NCBI RefSeq assembly: GCF_008386695.1
Contig: NZ_VUOC01000004.1
Span: forward strand, 1,056,327 to 1,120,326
Direction of reading: 5' to 3'
DNA from: Chitinophaga agrisoli
Lineage (GTDB): Bacteria; Bacteroidota; Bacteroidia; Chitinophagales; Chitinophagaceae
Length of the DNA: 64,000 nucleotides
In this document: piece by piece, positions 27,372-36,109 of the stretch
Numbering within the stretch: position 1 is the first letter of the stretch
How the letters are laid out: each line of letters begins with the position of its first letter
Program-made: the position numbers and the translations under genes
The notes under the pieces: model-generated
Database searches by the model: none
The model's input: only the letters and a program-made list of their open reading frames with translations
What the model was told of the DNA's origin: nothing

Positions 27372-28643
27372 TTAAATCACGTATCCGTCTTCCAAAACCA
27401 TACCCTTTTTTATCACCACGATCCCATCCTTCACGGTGTATTTGTCATATTCGCCATCAGGCAGGCGTTCGCCCACATTGATCTTTACGCCGTTGCCAAT
27501 GCTCGCGTTCTTATCGATGATGGCGTCCTGGATCTCGCAATTATCGCCAATACCAATAGGCGGGTGGCCTTTGGCCTGGGCCTTGGCCAGGTCTTCCAGC
27601 GTCTGGTAAAAATCACTGCCCATGATGTAGGTATTTTTGATCACAGAGCCCCTGCCTATGCGGGTACGGACGCCCACTACACAACGCTCCAGCGTGCTGT
27701 CCAATATAATACAGCCATCGGAAATAATTGTTTTGTTAAGATTGGCGGATATCTTGGCCGGGGGCAACATGCGGGCCCGGGAATAGATGGTCTTTGACTC
27801 ATCGAACAGGTTAAACTGTGGAATTTCGTCTGTAAGGCCAATGTTGGCTTCCCAGAAGGAGCAGATATTACCGATATCTGTCCAGTAGCCGGTAAACTGG
27901 TAGCTTACCACTTTATAATCGGCATTAATGGCATAAGGGATCACTTCCTTACCAAAATCGGTGGAGGTTTCCTGGCCATTGAGCAGGTCGTACAACACCT
28001 TACGGCTGAAGAGATAGATACCCATGCTGGCCAGGTAACGGCGGCCGGCGGTTTCCATTTCCGCGCTTACCGGCGATGACCAGGGGCCCAGGGCGTCCTG
28101 TTTGGGCTTTTCCGTAAAGGAGGTGATCACGCCTTCCGGGTCCGTTTTAAGGATCCCGAAATCGGAGGCATCCTTGGCGGTCACGGGGATGGTGGCAATG
28201 GTCACTTCTGAGCCGGTTTCTATATGGTATTGCAGCATTTCCCGGAAATCCATCTGGTACAGCTGGTCGCCGGAGAGGATGAGCACATATTCGAACTCAA
28301 AGTTATCTATATGGTGCAGGCACTGCCGCACGGCGTCTGCAGTACCCTGGTACCAGGTAGGGTTGTCAGGGGTTTGCTCTGCCGCCAGTATATCTACAAA
28401 AGCCTTACTGAAATGGCTAAAGTGATAAGTATTCTTGATATGCTTGTTCAGGGAAGCGGAATTGTACTGCGTCAGCACGAAAATGCGGTTCATATCCGCG
28501 TTGAGGCAGTTGGAGATAGGTATATCCACCAGCCGGTATTTTCCAGCCAAAGGAACGGCCGGTTTGGAACGGCGGCGTGTTAAGGGATACAGGCGGGTAC
28601 CAGCCCCTCCACCCAGTATCAGGGAGATAATTGCGTTAGACAT
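27372..28643 (-). CDS. glgC: Glucose-1-phosphate adenylyltransferase GlgC
   Basis: Makes ADP-glucose from ATP and glucose 1-phosphate for glycogen synthesis; cytoplasmic. The nucleotidyltransferase domain begins with ISLILGGGAGTRLYPLTRRRSKPAVPLAGKYRLVDIPISN (short quote: GGGAGTRL at 10-17 and SKPAVPL), the typical GlgC start, then LSGDQLYQMD (about 133) and FTEKP (about 180). The C-terminal left-handed beta-helix carries ISDGCIILDSTLERCVVGVRTRIGRG and later hexapeptide repeats. Length 423 is normal. It lies in the same orientation as glgA (upstream) and GH130 (downstream), separated by repeat-bearing gaps of 256 and 218 bp. Confidence 0.95.
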   Translation of the reverse strand: MSNAIISLILGGGAGTRLYPLTRRRSKPAVPLAGKYRLVDIPISNCLNADMNRIFVLTQYNSASLNKHIKNTYHFSHFSKAFVDILAAEQTPDNPTWYQGTADAVRQCLHHIDNFEFEYVLILSGDQLYQMDFREMLQYHIETGSEVTIATIPVTAKDASDFGILKTDPEGVITSFTEKPKQDALGPWSSPVSAEMETAGRRYLASMGIYLFSRKVLYDLLNGQETSTDFGKEVIPYAINADYKVVSYQFTGYWTDIGNICSFWEANIGLTDEIPQFNLFDESKTIYSRARMLPPAKISANLNKTIISDGCIILDSTLERCVVGVRTRIGRGSVIKNTYIMGSDFYQTLEDLAKAQAKGHPPIGIGDNCEIQDAIIDKNASIGNGVKINVGERLPDGEYDKYTVKDGIVVIKKGMVLEDGYVI

Positions 28644-28689
28644 ATATTTAGATCAATTGTTTTCCATCGGAGAGAAAAATGCAGCTTCA

Positions 28690-28905
28690 TAGCCTTTAGC
28701 TGTTAGCTGTTAGCGATTGGCGGCCTGGGCCAGCTGTATAGTTTTTATCCTTAACTATCAGCAATGGGCGGCCATGACAAATAAAATCAGGTGTTCACTT
28801 TGGCTATCAGCGATTGCCGGGCTGGATAAATAAAACCAGCTTTGGGCTATCACCAATTAGCAGTTTAACGAAACGAAGACAACAGCTCAAAGCTAACCGC
28901 TAACG
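28690..28905. repeat. Degenerate tandem repeat between glgC and glgA
   Basis: Three imperfect units each begin with CTATCA(g/c)C(a/g)A: at 28755 (about 49 bp), 28804 (about 43 bp) and 28847 (partial). The first two share the order CTATCAGC.AT.G.GG....ATAAA...CAG. They are flanked by TTAGC words at 28692-28720 and GCTAACCGCTAAC at 28891-28903, which are inverted with respect to each other. No ORF and no clear terminator. Confidence 0.55.
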
Positions 28906-30324
28906 GATAAAAGCTTTATAGACCGCCAGGTATTCCTGTGCGGCACTGTCCCAGGAGTGATCCAGCTGCATAGCATACTGCCGTATATGCGGCAGGGTAA
29001 CTATCTCCTGTTCTTCGTACAGGGATACAGCCCGGCCTATTGCCATGCATATATCCCATACTGCTGCATGTATAAAACGTATGCCAAAACCGTTTTCATC
29101 CCCAATATCGGTAACGGTATCCTTTAGTCCGCCAACGCTGCGCACAATGGGGATTGTGCCATAGCGGAGGGCGTACATCTGGTTAAGGCCACAGGGCTCT
29201 ACGCGGGAGGGCATTAACAAAAAGTCACTGCTGGCGTAAATGCGGTGTGACAATACTTCATTATATCCTATCTGTAAATTAAAATGTTCTGCCACATATT
29301 GACGGGTTTGGTGTAGAGACCATTCCACATGGGGTTCCCCGCTTCCCAATACCAGGAAGTTCACCTTGCCGGGCAGCTCATAGAGGGCGCGGCCAATGAT
29401 CTCCGGTAACAGGTCTGCGCCTTTTTCTCCTACCAGCCTGCCTATAAAGGATACCAGCGGTAAGGCGGGGTTCAGGCCAAACTCTTCACAAAGGCGTTGT
29501 TTATTTGCTGCTTTGCCGGCGGCAAACGTAGATACATCGTAGTTAGTGCGGATCATGGGGTCTGTGGCGGGGTCCCATACTTTGGTATCAATCCCGTTCA
29601 GGATGCCTACCGCTTTGCCTCTTTCGTGGCTGATGAGCGACTCCAGGCCGTTGGCGGAGCCGTAGAGCTCTTCGAGATAGCTGGGCGATACTGTGGTCAC
29701 GGCCCAGGCGCATTTGATAGCGGCGGCCAGGGGATTAATAGCGCCGCCCCAGTCGAGCATACCGCTTTTCCAGCTGTCGAAATGCGGCAGCAGGTATTGC
29801 TGGTCCCAGCCAAACTGGCCCTGGTACTGAGCGTTATGGATAGTGATCACCGTGGGAACGCTGCGCAGGCGGCCGTATTTGTAACCATAATTGAGCAGGA
29901 AAGGAATGAGGCCGGTGTGGTGATCATGACAATGGATCACATCCGGGCGGTGTTGCCATTCGTTCACCCAATCCAGGAAAGCGATCTGGAAGGCCAGGAA
30001 ACGTTCGGTATCGTTATAATAACCATACACGCCATCCGTATCCAGCAAACCGGGAATGTCCACCAGGTAGAGGTCAAAACCCAGGGTATTCTCCTTCTCC
30101 TTCCATACGTTAAAGTGAAACCAGCGGTGGCCCAGCCACATGCCGGCCTGGTGCACAATATCAAACTCGTGGGTGTTAAAAAACTTTGTCCTGTACGCAG
30201 GCATCACAACCTTGGCATAAATACCTGCCTCGTACTGGTATTTGGGCAATGCACCTACTACATCCCCTAGTCCTCCAACCTTGGCTACCGGGTAACATTC
30301 CGCGCTAACGTGTAATACTTCCAT
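28900..30324 (-). CDS. glgA: Glycogen/starch synthase GlgA (GT5)
   Basis: Transfers glucose from ADP-glucose to a growing alpha-1,4-glucan. The N-terminal motif KVGGLGDVVGALP (residues 15-27) is the ADP-binding loop of GT5 enzymes; HCHDHHTGLIPFLL (about 135), GILNGIDTKVWDP (about 240), SFIGRLVGEKGADLL (about 290) and the C-terminal MPSRVEPCGLNQMYALRYGTIPIVRSVGGL with the E/C/G pattern complete the family set. Length 474 is normal. The start ATG at 30324 is immediately followed by the conserved EVLHVSAE strand. First gene of the minus-strand storage-glycan group. No branching enzyme (GlgB) or debranching enzyme lies nearby. Confidence 0.95.
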   Translation of the reverse strand: MEVLHVSAECYPVAKVGGLGDVVGALPKYQYEAGIYAKVVMPAYRTKFFNTHEFDIVHQAGMWLGHRWFHFNVWKEKENTLGFDLYLVDIPGLLDTDGVYGYYNDTERFLAFQIAFLDWVNEWQHRPDVIHCHDHHTGLIPFLLNYGYKYGRLRSVPTVITIHNAQYQGQFGWDQQYLLPHFDSWKSGMLDWGGAINPLAAAIKCAWAVTTVSPSYLEELYGSANGLESLISHERGKAVGILNGIDTKVWDPATDPMIRTNYDVSTFAAGKAANKQRLCEEFGLNPALPLVSFIGRLVGEKGADLLPEIIGRALYELPGKVNFLVLGSGEPHVEWSLHQTRQYVAEHFNLQIGYNEVLSHRIYASSDFLLMPSRVEPCGLNQMYALRYGTIPIVRSVGGLKDTVTDIGDENGFGIRFIHAAVWDICMAIGRAVSLYEEQEIVTLPHIRQYAMQLDHSWDSAAQEYLAVYKAFIR

Positions 30325-30424
30325 GCTAAATAATTAATAGATACATACTTTTAAGTTACCTTAGAAAAACTATATAAACAAACGAACTACCAAATTAATT
30401 TTAAGGCACTTAATTCAATAATCC

Positions 30425-31333
30425 ATGGACTTCGGACGCGTTGATACTCCTCTGCTGGACACGATCGATTTTAAACTGCCGGCAGAGCCTGTCTTTAACA
30501 AAAAAGCCCTCAAAGGCACGCCGGTAAAAAAGCCGGAACTGTACCTGGGATGCGCCAAATGGGGGCGCAAGGAATGGATAGGCAAGATCTATCCCAAAGG
30601 CACAAAAGAAGCCAACTTCCTGGACGAATATGTTCACCATTATAACAGCATTGAGCTCAATGCCACCCATTACCAGGTATACGGACCGGATGTGATCCGT
30701 AAATGGGGTGCTAAAGCTACGGGAAAACACTTTAAGTTTTGCCCCAAAGTGTCCCAGTCCATCAGTCATTACAGCCAGCTTACAAATGCCGGGCCGCAGA
30801 CCACCGCTTTCCTGGAGGGTGTGCTGGCTTTTGGGGACCAGCTGGGCCCCATTTTCCTGCAGGTGAGCGATAAGTTCTCCCCCAACCGGCGGGAGCAGCT
30901 GTACGAATACCTGGGCTCCCTGCCCAAGGACCTCCAGTTCTTCCTGGAAGTACGGCATCCGCAATGGTTCAGTGATGAGGCCATCCGTATGGAGCTGCTG
31001 AACACCCTGCAGAAGCTGAAAGTAGGTTTTATTATCACGGATACCTCCGGCCGGCGGGATTGCGCGCATATGAACTTGACTGTATCCAAGGCGTTTATAC
31101 GGTTTGTGGGCAACAGCCTGCACCCAACGGATTATACCCGGATCGATGATTGGGTGAACCGGATCCATTACTGGCTTGAACATGGGCTAAAGGAGCTGTA
31201 TTTCTTTATGCATATGCATGATGAGGCGTTTTCCCCGGAGCTGACGATCTATATGGTGGATAAGATGAAGGAGGTGTGCGGGATAGATATGCTGCGGCCA
31301 AAGTTCGTGGAGAGCGCCAACACCCTGTTCTAA
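30425..31333 (+). CDS. DUF72 family TIM-barrel protein
   Basis: A 302-residue cytoplasmic protein of the YecE/DUF72 family. Family segments are LYLGCAKWGRKEWIGKIYP (about 36-54), NSIELNATHYQVYGPDVIRKW (about 77), FKFCPKVSQSISHY, FLQVSDKFSPNRREQL, FFLEVRHPQWF and the barrel end YFFMHMHDEAFSP. The biochemical function of DUF72 is not established. The gene is divergent from glgA across 100 bp and is followed by a 113-nt inverted repeat. Confidence 0.88.
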   Translation: MDFGRVDTPLLDTIDFKLPAEPVFNKKALKGTPVKKPELYLGCAKWGRKEWIGKIYPKGTKEANFLDEYVHHYNSIELNATHYQVYGPDVIRKWGAKATGKHFKFCPKVSQSISHYSQLTNAGPQTTAFLEGVLAFGDQLGPIFLQVSDKFSPNRREQLYEYLGSLPKDLQFFLEVRHPQWFSDEAIRMELLNTLQKLKVGFIITDTSGRRDCAHMNLTVSKAFIRFVGNSLHPTDYTRIDDWVNRIHYWLEHGLKELYFFMHMHDEAFSPELTIYMVDKMKEVCGIDMLRPKFVESANTLF

Positions 31334-31656
31334 AAATTGCGGAATGATACTATATTAACCAATATGCCTTATTCGAAGCTCAATTAAACCTTAACCGAAC
31401 CTAAACCGAAGCTAAGGCATTAGCTAACCTGGCTAATATAGTATCATTTCCGTATCGTAGTCTTCCGTATATTCGTAGGTTTATACCTAAACCCGCCCCC
31501 ACATCTAACCGTTTTTCAAAAAACACCCCTCTTTTCAGAAAACCGTCTAATTAAACCGCAATTTCCCCATCAGCTTATCAGCAAATTAGCTTATTAACGC
31601 ATTACGCACTAATTTCGCACCGGAAACTGATCCAGAAGAATAGACGACCACACACT
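31334..31656. other. Gene-free region with a 113-nt imperfect inverted repeat
   Basis: Outer arms at 31340-31357 and 31434-31452 match over 18 bp with one bulged base; inner arms atgccttattcg (31364-31375) and cgaagctaaggcat (31407-31420) match with a two-base bulge. The central loop contains repeated TAAACC/TTAACCGAACC words. The structure begins 7 nt after the DUF72 stop. Further right, 31569-31606 holds ATCAGC/TTAGC words of the dispersed family, and TAATTTCG at 31610-31617 is a promoter-like box 40 nt before the next ATG. Confidence 0.55.
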
Positions 31657-34587
31657 ATGCGAGAAAAGCTGCGGCAACTGGCCCTGGAATTAGAGGGCAT
31701 CCTGTATGATGACGATACCATGCGTACTTTATATGCCACGGACGCATCCGCCTACCGCGAGATGCCCCTGGCAGTAGCTATACCGGCGCATGAGCAAGAT
31801 ATACAACGGCTGATCACCTTTGCCCGGGAAAACAAGACCTCCCTGATACCACGCACGGCAGGCACCTCACTGGCCGGACAGGTAGTAGGCAACGGCATTG
31901 TGGTGGATGTATCCCGCAGCTTTACCAAAATACTGGAGATCAATACAGAAGAACATTGGGTACGGGTACAACCCGGCGTAGTGCGGGACGAGCTGAACAT
32001 GTTCCTGAAACCTTACGGCTTTTATTTTGGCCCGGAGACCTCTACGGCCAACCGCGCCATGATAGGCGGCATGGTAGGCAATAACTCCTGCGGCTCCAAC
32101 TCCGTGGTATACGGCAGCACCCGCGAGCACCTGCTGGAGGTAAAGGCCCTGCTGAGCGATGGCTCCGAGGCGGTGTTCAACTCCCTTAGCCTGGATGAGT
32201 TCCATGCCCGCTGCGAGCGTACAGATGGCAGCCTGGAAACCAAAGTCTATCAGCAGATCCGCAGCATACTGGGCCACCACTCCCACCAGGAAGAGATCCG
32301 CCGCCAGTTCCCTAAAAAAAGCATTACCCGCCGCAATACCGGCTACGCGATAGACCTGCTGCTGGAAACAGCGCCTTTTACTGCCGGCACAGAGGATTTT
32401 AACTTCTGTAAGCTGATAGCCGGCTCAGAGGGCACCCTGGCTTTCCTCACGGAGATAAAATTGAACATATCGCCGCTGCCGCCCAAAGAGACCGGCCTGC
32501 TATGCGTACACTTCAACAACATTGATGAATCGCTGCGCGCCAATATCATCGCCATGCGCTACCAACCCAGCGCCAGCGAGCTGATAGACCATTATATACT
32601 GGAATGTACCAAGGATAATATCGAACAAAGCAAGAACCGCTTTTTTGTACAAGGCGATCCCGGCGCCATACTGGTGATAGAGTTCTGCCGCGATAACCGC
32701 GAGGCTATAACGGAAATTGCTACACGCTTACAACAGGAGCTGCAGGCCGCTGGCCTGGGTTACCATTTTCCCCTGCTGTTTGGAGACGATACCAAAAAGA
32801 TCTGGGCCCTGCGTAAAGCGGGTCTGGGCCTGCTGAGCAACCTGCCCGGCGATGAGAAAGCCGTACCCGTGATAGAAGATACCGCCATAGCGGTAGAAGA
32901 CCTGCCGGACTATATCCGCGATTTTAACGAGATACTCAAAAAATATGGCCTGTATGCCGTACACTACGCGCATGCCGGCAGCGGGGAAATACACCTGCGC
33001 CCTATCATCAACCTGAAAACAGCGGAAGGCAACCAGCTTTTCCGCACCATTGCAGAGGAGATAGCCACGCTGGTAAAAAAATACCAGGGCTCCCTGAGCG
33101 GCGAGCATGGCGACGGCCGCCTGCGGGGCGAGTTTATCCGCCAGATGATAGGCGACCAGAATTATGAGCTGTTACGCCAGGTGAAATATACCTGGGACCC
33201 GGAGAATATCTTTAACCCGCATAAGATCGTAGACACCCCGTCTATGAACAGCATGCTGCGGTATGAGCCGGGACAGCAAACGCCTTCCCTGCAAACTATT
33301 TTCCATTTCCCGGAGCAGACCATGCTGCAACACGCGGAGCAATGTAACGGCTCCGGCGATTGCCGTAAGACCCAGTTAAGCGGCGGCACCATGTGCCCCA
33401 GCTATATGGCCACCCGCAATGAGAAGGATACTACCCGCGCACGCGCCAACATCCTCCGCGAGTTCCTGACCCATTCCAATAAAGAAAACCGCTTTGACCA
33501 TAAGGAGATCTACGAAGTGCTGGACCTGTGCCTGGCTTGTAAGGGCTGTAAATCAGAATGCCCCTCCAATGTGGATATGGCCAAACTGAAGATGGAGTTC
33601 CTGCAGCATTACCAGGACGCCAACGGCGTATCCTTCCGCGCCAGGATGATCACCAATTATAACAGCCTGAATGCGCTGGCCTCCATTGCCCCCGGCATGT
33701 ATAACTGGCTGGTACGCAATAAGGCCACCAGTAGCCTGATCAAAAAAGTATCCGGTTTTGCGCTGGACCGCTCCCTGCCCGGCCTGCACAACACCACGCT
33801 GAAAAGCTGGTTTAAACGCCAATGGCCTAAGGAAAAAACCAGTCTGCCCGCCAATGCGCCGGTAGTGTATATCTTCTGCGACGAGTTCACCAATTTTAAT
33901 GATACCGCCATCGGCATCAAGACGGTACAGCTGCTGCACCGCCTGGGTTACGAAGTGCGTATGACGGAACACCCGGAGAGCGCCCGCGCCCTGATGTCAA
34001 AAGGATTGCTGCGTAAAGCGCGCGAGATCGCGGAGAAGAATGTGCGCATCTTTAGTACCCTCATCAATGAAAATATGCCCCTGCTAGGTATAGAGCCTTC
34101 CGCTATCCTGAGCTTCCGGGATGAGTACCCGGACCTGGTGCGGGAAGATCTGCGGAACACCGCCCACCAGTTGAGCAAACATGTATACCTGGTTGACGAG
34201 TTCCTGGCAATGGCGGCGGAAAAAGGCCAGCTTCGTCCGGAGCAGTTCAGCACAGAGAAAAAACAGATCAAACTGCACGGGCACTGTCAGCAAAAAGCGT
34301 TATCCACCCCGCTGCACAGCAAGAAAATATTGTCATTACCTGCTAATTACACCGTGGAGCTAATTCCTTCCGGCTGCTGTGGTATGGCCGGCTCTTTCGG
34401 GTATGAAAAGGAGCATTACGATCTTTCCATGCAGGTAGGCGAACTGGTATTGTTCCCCGCCGTGCGCAATGCTGCGGCGGATACACTGATAGCCGCCCCC
34501 GGCACCAGCTGCCGGCACCAGGTAAAGGACGGCACCGGCAAAATAGCCCTGCACCCGATAGAGATATTGCATGCGGCGTTGATATAA
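31657..34587 (+). CDS. Fused FAD-linked oxidase / Fe-S protein (D-lactate dehydrogenase-like, GlcD-GlcF fusion)
   Basis: A 976-residue flavo-iron-sulfur enzyme expected to oxidise a 2-hydroxy acid such as D-lactate and pass electrons to the quinone pool at the inner membrane. Residues about 30-270 are the FAD-binding PCMH domain (RTAGTSLAGQVVGNGIVVD, NSCGSNSVVYGSTREH), about 280-530 the FAD-oxidase C-terminal domain (HYAHAGSGEIHLRP, SLSGEHGDGRLRGEF). A ferredoxin-like part follows with C563 (CNGSGDCRKT) and the cluster motif C625, C628, C631, C635 (CLACKGCKSEC). The C-terminus has a CCG domain (SGCCGMAGSFGYE near 906), as in GlcF and LldE. The fusion is the same as in the YdiJ/Dld type. Substrate inferred from the family; single gene. 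Confidence 0.88.
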   Translation: MREKLRQLALELEGILYDDDTMRTLYATDASAYREMPLAVAIPAHEQDIQRLITFARENKTSLIPRTAGTSLAGQVVGNGIVVDVSRSFTKILEINTEEHWVRVQPGVVRDELNMFLKPYGFYFGPETSTANRAMIGGMVGNNSCGSNSVVYGSTREHLLEVKALLSDGSEAVFNSLSLDEFHARCERTDGSLETKVYQQIRSILGHHSHQEEIRRQFPKKSITRRNTGYAIDLLLETAPFTAGTEDFNFCKLIAGSEGTLAFLTEIKLNISPLPPKETGLLCVHFNNIDESLRANIIAMRYQPSASELIDHYILECTKDNIEQSKNRFFVQGDPGAILVIEFCRDNREAITEIATRLQQELQAAGLGYHFPLLFGDDTKKIWALRKAGLGLLSNLPGDEKAVPVIEDTAIAVEDLPDYIRDFNEILKKYGLYAVHYAHAGSGEIHLRPIINLKTAEGNQLFRTIAEEIATLVKKYQGSLSGEHGDGRLRGEFIRQMIGDQNYELLRQVKYTWDPENIFNPHKIVDTPSMNSMLRYEPGQQTPSLQTIFHFPEQTMLQHAEQCNGSGDCRKTQLSGGTMCPSYMATRNEKDTTRARANILREFLTHSNKENRFDHKEIYEVLDLCLACKGCKSECPSNVDMAKLKMEFLQHYQDANGVSFRARMITNYNSLNALASIAPGMYNWLVRNKATSSLIKKVSGFALDRSLPGLHNTTLKSWFKRQWPKEKTSLPANAPVVYIFCDEFTNFNDTAIGIKTVQLLHRLGYEVRMTEHPESARALMSKGLLRKAREIAEKNVRIFSTLINENMPLLGIEPSAILSFRDEYPDLVREDLRNTAHQLSKHVYLVDEFLAMAAEKGQLRPEQFSTEKKQIKLHGHCQQKALSTPLHSKKILSLPANYTVELIPSGCCGMAGSFGYEKEHYDLSMQVGELVLFPAVRNAAADTLIAAPGTSCRHQVKDGTGKIALHPIEILHAALI

Positions 34588-34625
34588 AACATACAATGCT
34601 TCCTATTTTTTATTAATTTGTCGCA

Positions 34626-35948
34626 ATGAAATATGCGATCCCTATTCTGCTGTTGTTTGCGTGCTCCGGCTGTTTCTTTAAATCAGACGAAAATGGCAGC
34701 GCAGATGATATTATCCGTGAATTCCTGTATACGGACAGCGCCGGACAGGTGCTGATCGCTCATGAAAAGGTTTTCCATGCTACCAGTAAAGAATCCGGCG
34801 GCGGTGTAACAAGCGTATCCGGCTACAGCAGCACCCGCGTATCCGCCTACGATGTGCACGACGGTCATCTGCTAGCCCGCAAAGTGCTGGGCGATGAACA
34901 GGACGAGGCCAGCTCCCTGCTCACCATCAGCGGTAATAAGCTGTGGTATGTTACCCGGAAGAACAAACACTTTGCCCTGGCCACCATGGACCCACGCACA
35001 CTGAAAGATATTGCCCTGCCAGCCACACTGCTGCAGCAGGCCCCCTTCCTAAATGGGCGCCTGTATCAAACAGACGGGTTTCAGCTAAAACAATATTTCC
35101 TGTATGACGCCAACCGTGGTATTGTGCTGAATGATGACCAGGGCTTCCGCTATACGTTGGACCCGGCTACGCTGAAAGTAGAAAAGTTCAATGATCCCGG
35201 TTACCAGCCCTTCTTTATCCGTTCGCCGGAGCCTACCACTTCCACTGCCGCTTATGATGATAAGATAAGACTGCAGCTTATTGGCAATCCCCGGAACTAT
35301 ATCAATACCAGTGCAGATGGAAAGCCGTTGGAGCATGATCTCGGCTATCTAAATGGCCGCTTCCTGACGGATGGAAATGTAGACCGCGTGCGTTCCCTGC
35401 AAACCAGCCAGCTGCAGGAGATACAAAACCAGGTGAACCTCCTGAAGAAACTGCAAGACTCCCTGAAACAGCTGAAGGTACAGCAGCTAAGCGTAGTACC
35501 GGATAAGGACATCAGCACCAACCGCCAAATAGCCATCCTGCAGGTAGGTTACCGCATGGATGATCTGACGCGTAAGGCTGCGCTGATCACCCCCTATCAC
35601 AGCGCTACCGCTGATATAGACCGGCTGCTGGAGCCAACACCCGGCAACTTCTTTGTTATACATGCCTCTACCGGCGCAAGGGATGCGCAGCTGCTGCTCT
35701 CCTACCTGGACTGGACGCCTGGCCAGCCACTCAAACAGCACTGGCAAGCAACTTTACAGGACTTTTTCTTTGATCCGAACAATGCCCGTGAGACCAATAT
35801 GTTCAAATCAACCTTCTCCAGCGGCAACCCGGAGTTCAACTTTAAATGGGCGGATTTTACGAAACAGCAACTGCTGCTTACGTGGATGCTGCATACTGCC
35901 TGCATTGATCTGCAGACAGGGAAAGTGATATGGAAAATAAGACACTAG
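34626..35948 (+). CDS. Lipoprotein with a propeller-like domain, function unknown
   Basis: A 440-residue protein with a lipoprotein signal (IPILLLFACSGC, lipid on C16). The rest is beta-rich with phrases of quinoprotein-like propellers (VSAYDVHDGHLLARKVLGDEQ, GNKLWYVTRKNKHFALATMDP, LTWMLHTACIDLQTGKVIWKI), interrupted at about 255-290 by a helical insertion rich in Q, L and K (SLQTSQLQEIQNQVNLLKKLQ). The overall look resembles the little-known PA2928 group of propeller proteins, but this is only a tentative comparison. It should sit in the periplasm on a membrane. It follows the D-lactate-dehydrogenase-like gene after 38 bp in the same direction, so cotranscription is possible. Confidence 0.6.
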   Translation: MKYAIPILLLFACSGCFFKSDENGSADDIIREFLYTDSAGQVLIAHEKVFHATSKESGGGVTSVSGYSSTRVSAYDVHDGHLLARKVLGDEQDEASSLLTISGNKLWYVTRKNKHFALATMDPRTLKDIALPATLLQQAPFLNGRLYQTDGFQLKQYFLYDANRGIVLNDDQGFRYTLDPATLKVEKFNDPGYQPFFIRSPEPTTSTAAYDDKIRLQLIGNPRNYINTSADGKPLEHDLGYLNGRFLTDGNVDRVRSLQTSQLQEIQNQVNLLKKLQDSLKQLKVQQLSVVPDKDISTNRQIAILQVGYRMDDLTRKAALITPYHSATADIDRLLEPTPGNFFVIHASTGARDAQLLLSYLDWTPGQPLKQHWQATLQDFFFDPNNARETNMFKSTFSSGNPEFNFKWADFTKQQLLLTWMLHTACIDLQTGKVIWKIRH

Positions 35949-35950
35949 AT

Positions 35951-36058
35951 AATGTGCAGATGTGCAGATGAGTGGATGTGCAGATGGATGGGCGTAATAC
36001 GCATCAACCGCGGCATTTCATCTGCACATTTACACATTTACACATTTGCACATTAAAT
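35951..36058. repeat. Inverted-word repeat upstream of idi
   Basis: The left part (35951-35989) repeats GTGCAGATG three times; the right part (36019-36056) holds the inverse words CATCTGCACATTTACACATTT and TTTGCACATT. The two halves could pair across 30 nt. The right end provides the TTTG of the idi promoter. Confidence 0.55.
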
Positions 36059-36074
36059 AATTTGCCTATCTTCA
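36045..36074 (+). promoter_or_regulatory. Promoter of idi
   Basis: TTTG at 36045-36048 and TATCTTCA at 36067-36074, 18 nt apart, fit the Bacteroidota -33/-7 layout with one mismatch in the second box. A start near 36081 gives a leader of about 29 nt and shows that the frame upstream of the ATG at 36110 is untranslated. Confidence 0.55.
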
Positions 36075-36109
36075 AATTTCATAATCATTTTCCCTCAACC
36101 TTTAGCACT

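Noticed and set aside
22429-30324. A complete glycogen operon
   Set aside because: No branching, debranching or glycogen phosphorylase gene is present, so the locus cannot be called a full glycogen operon from this window.
35972-36109. N-terminal extension of the isomerase by 46 residues
   Set aside because: The extension is translated repeat DNA (His/Thr/Cys-rich) and includes the promoter boxes; the family sequence begins at ATG 36110.
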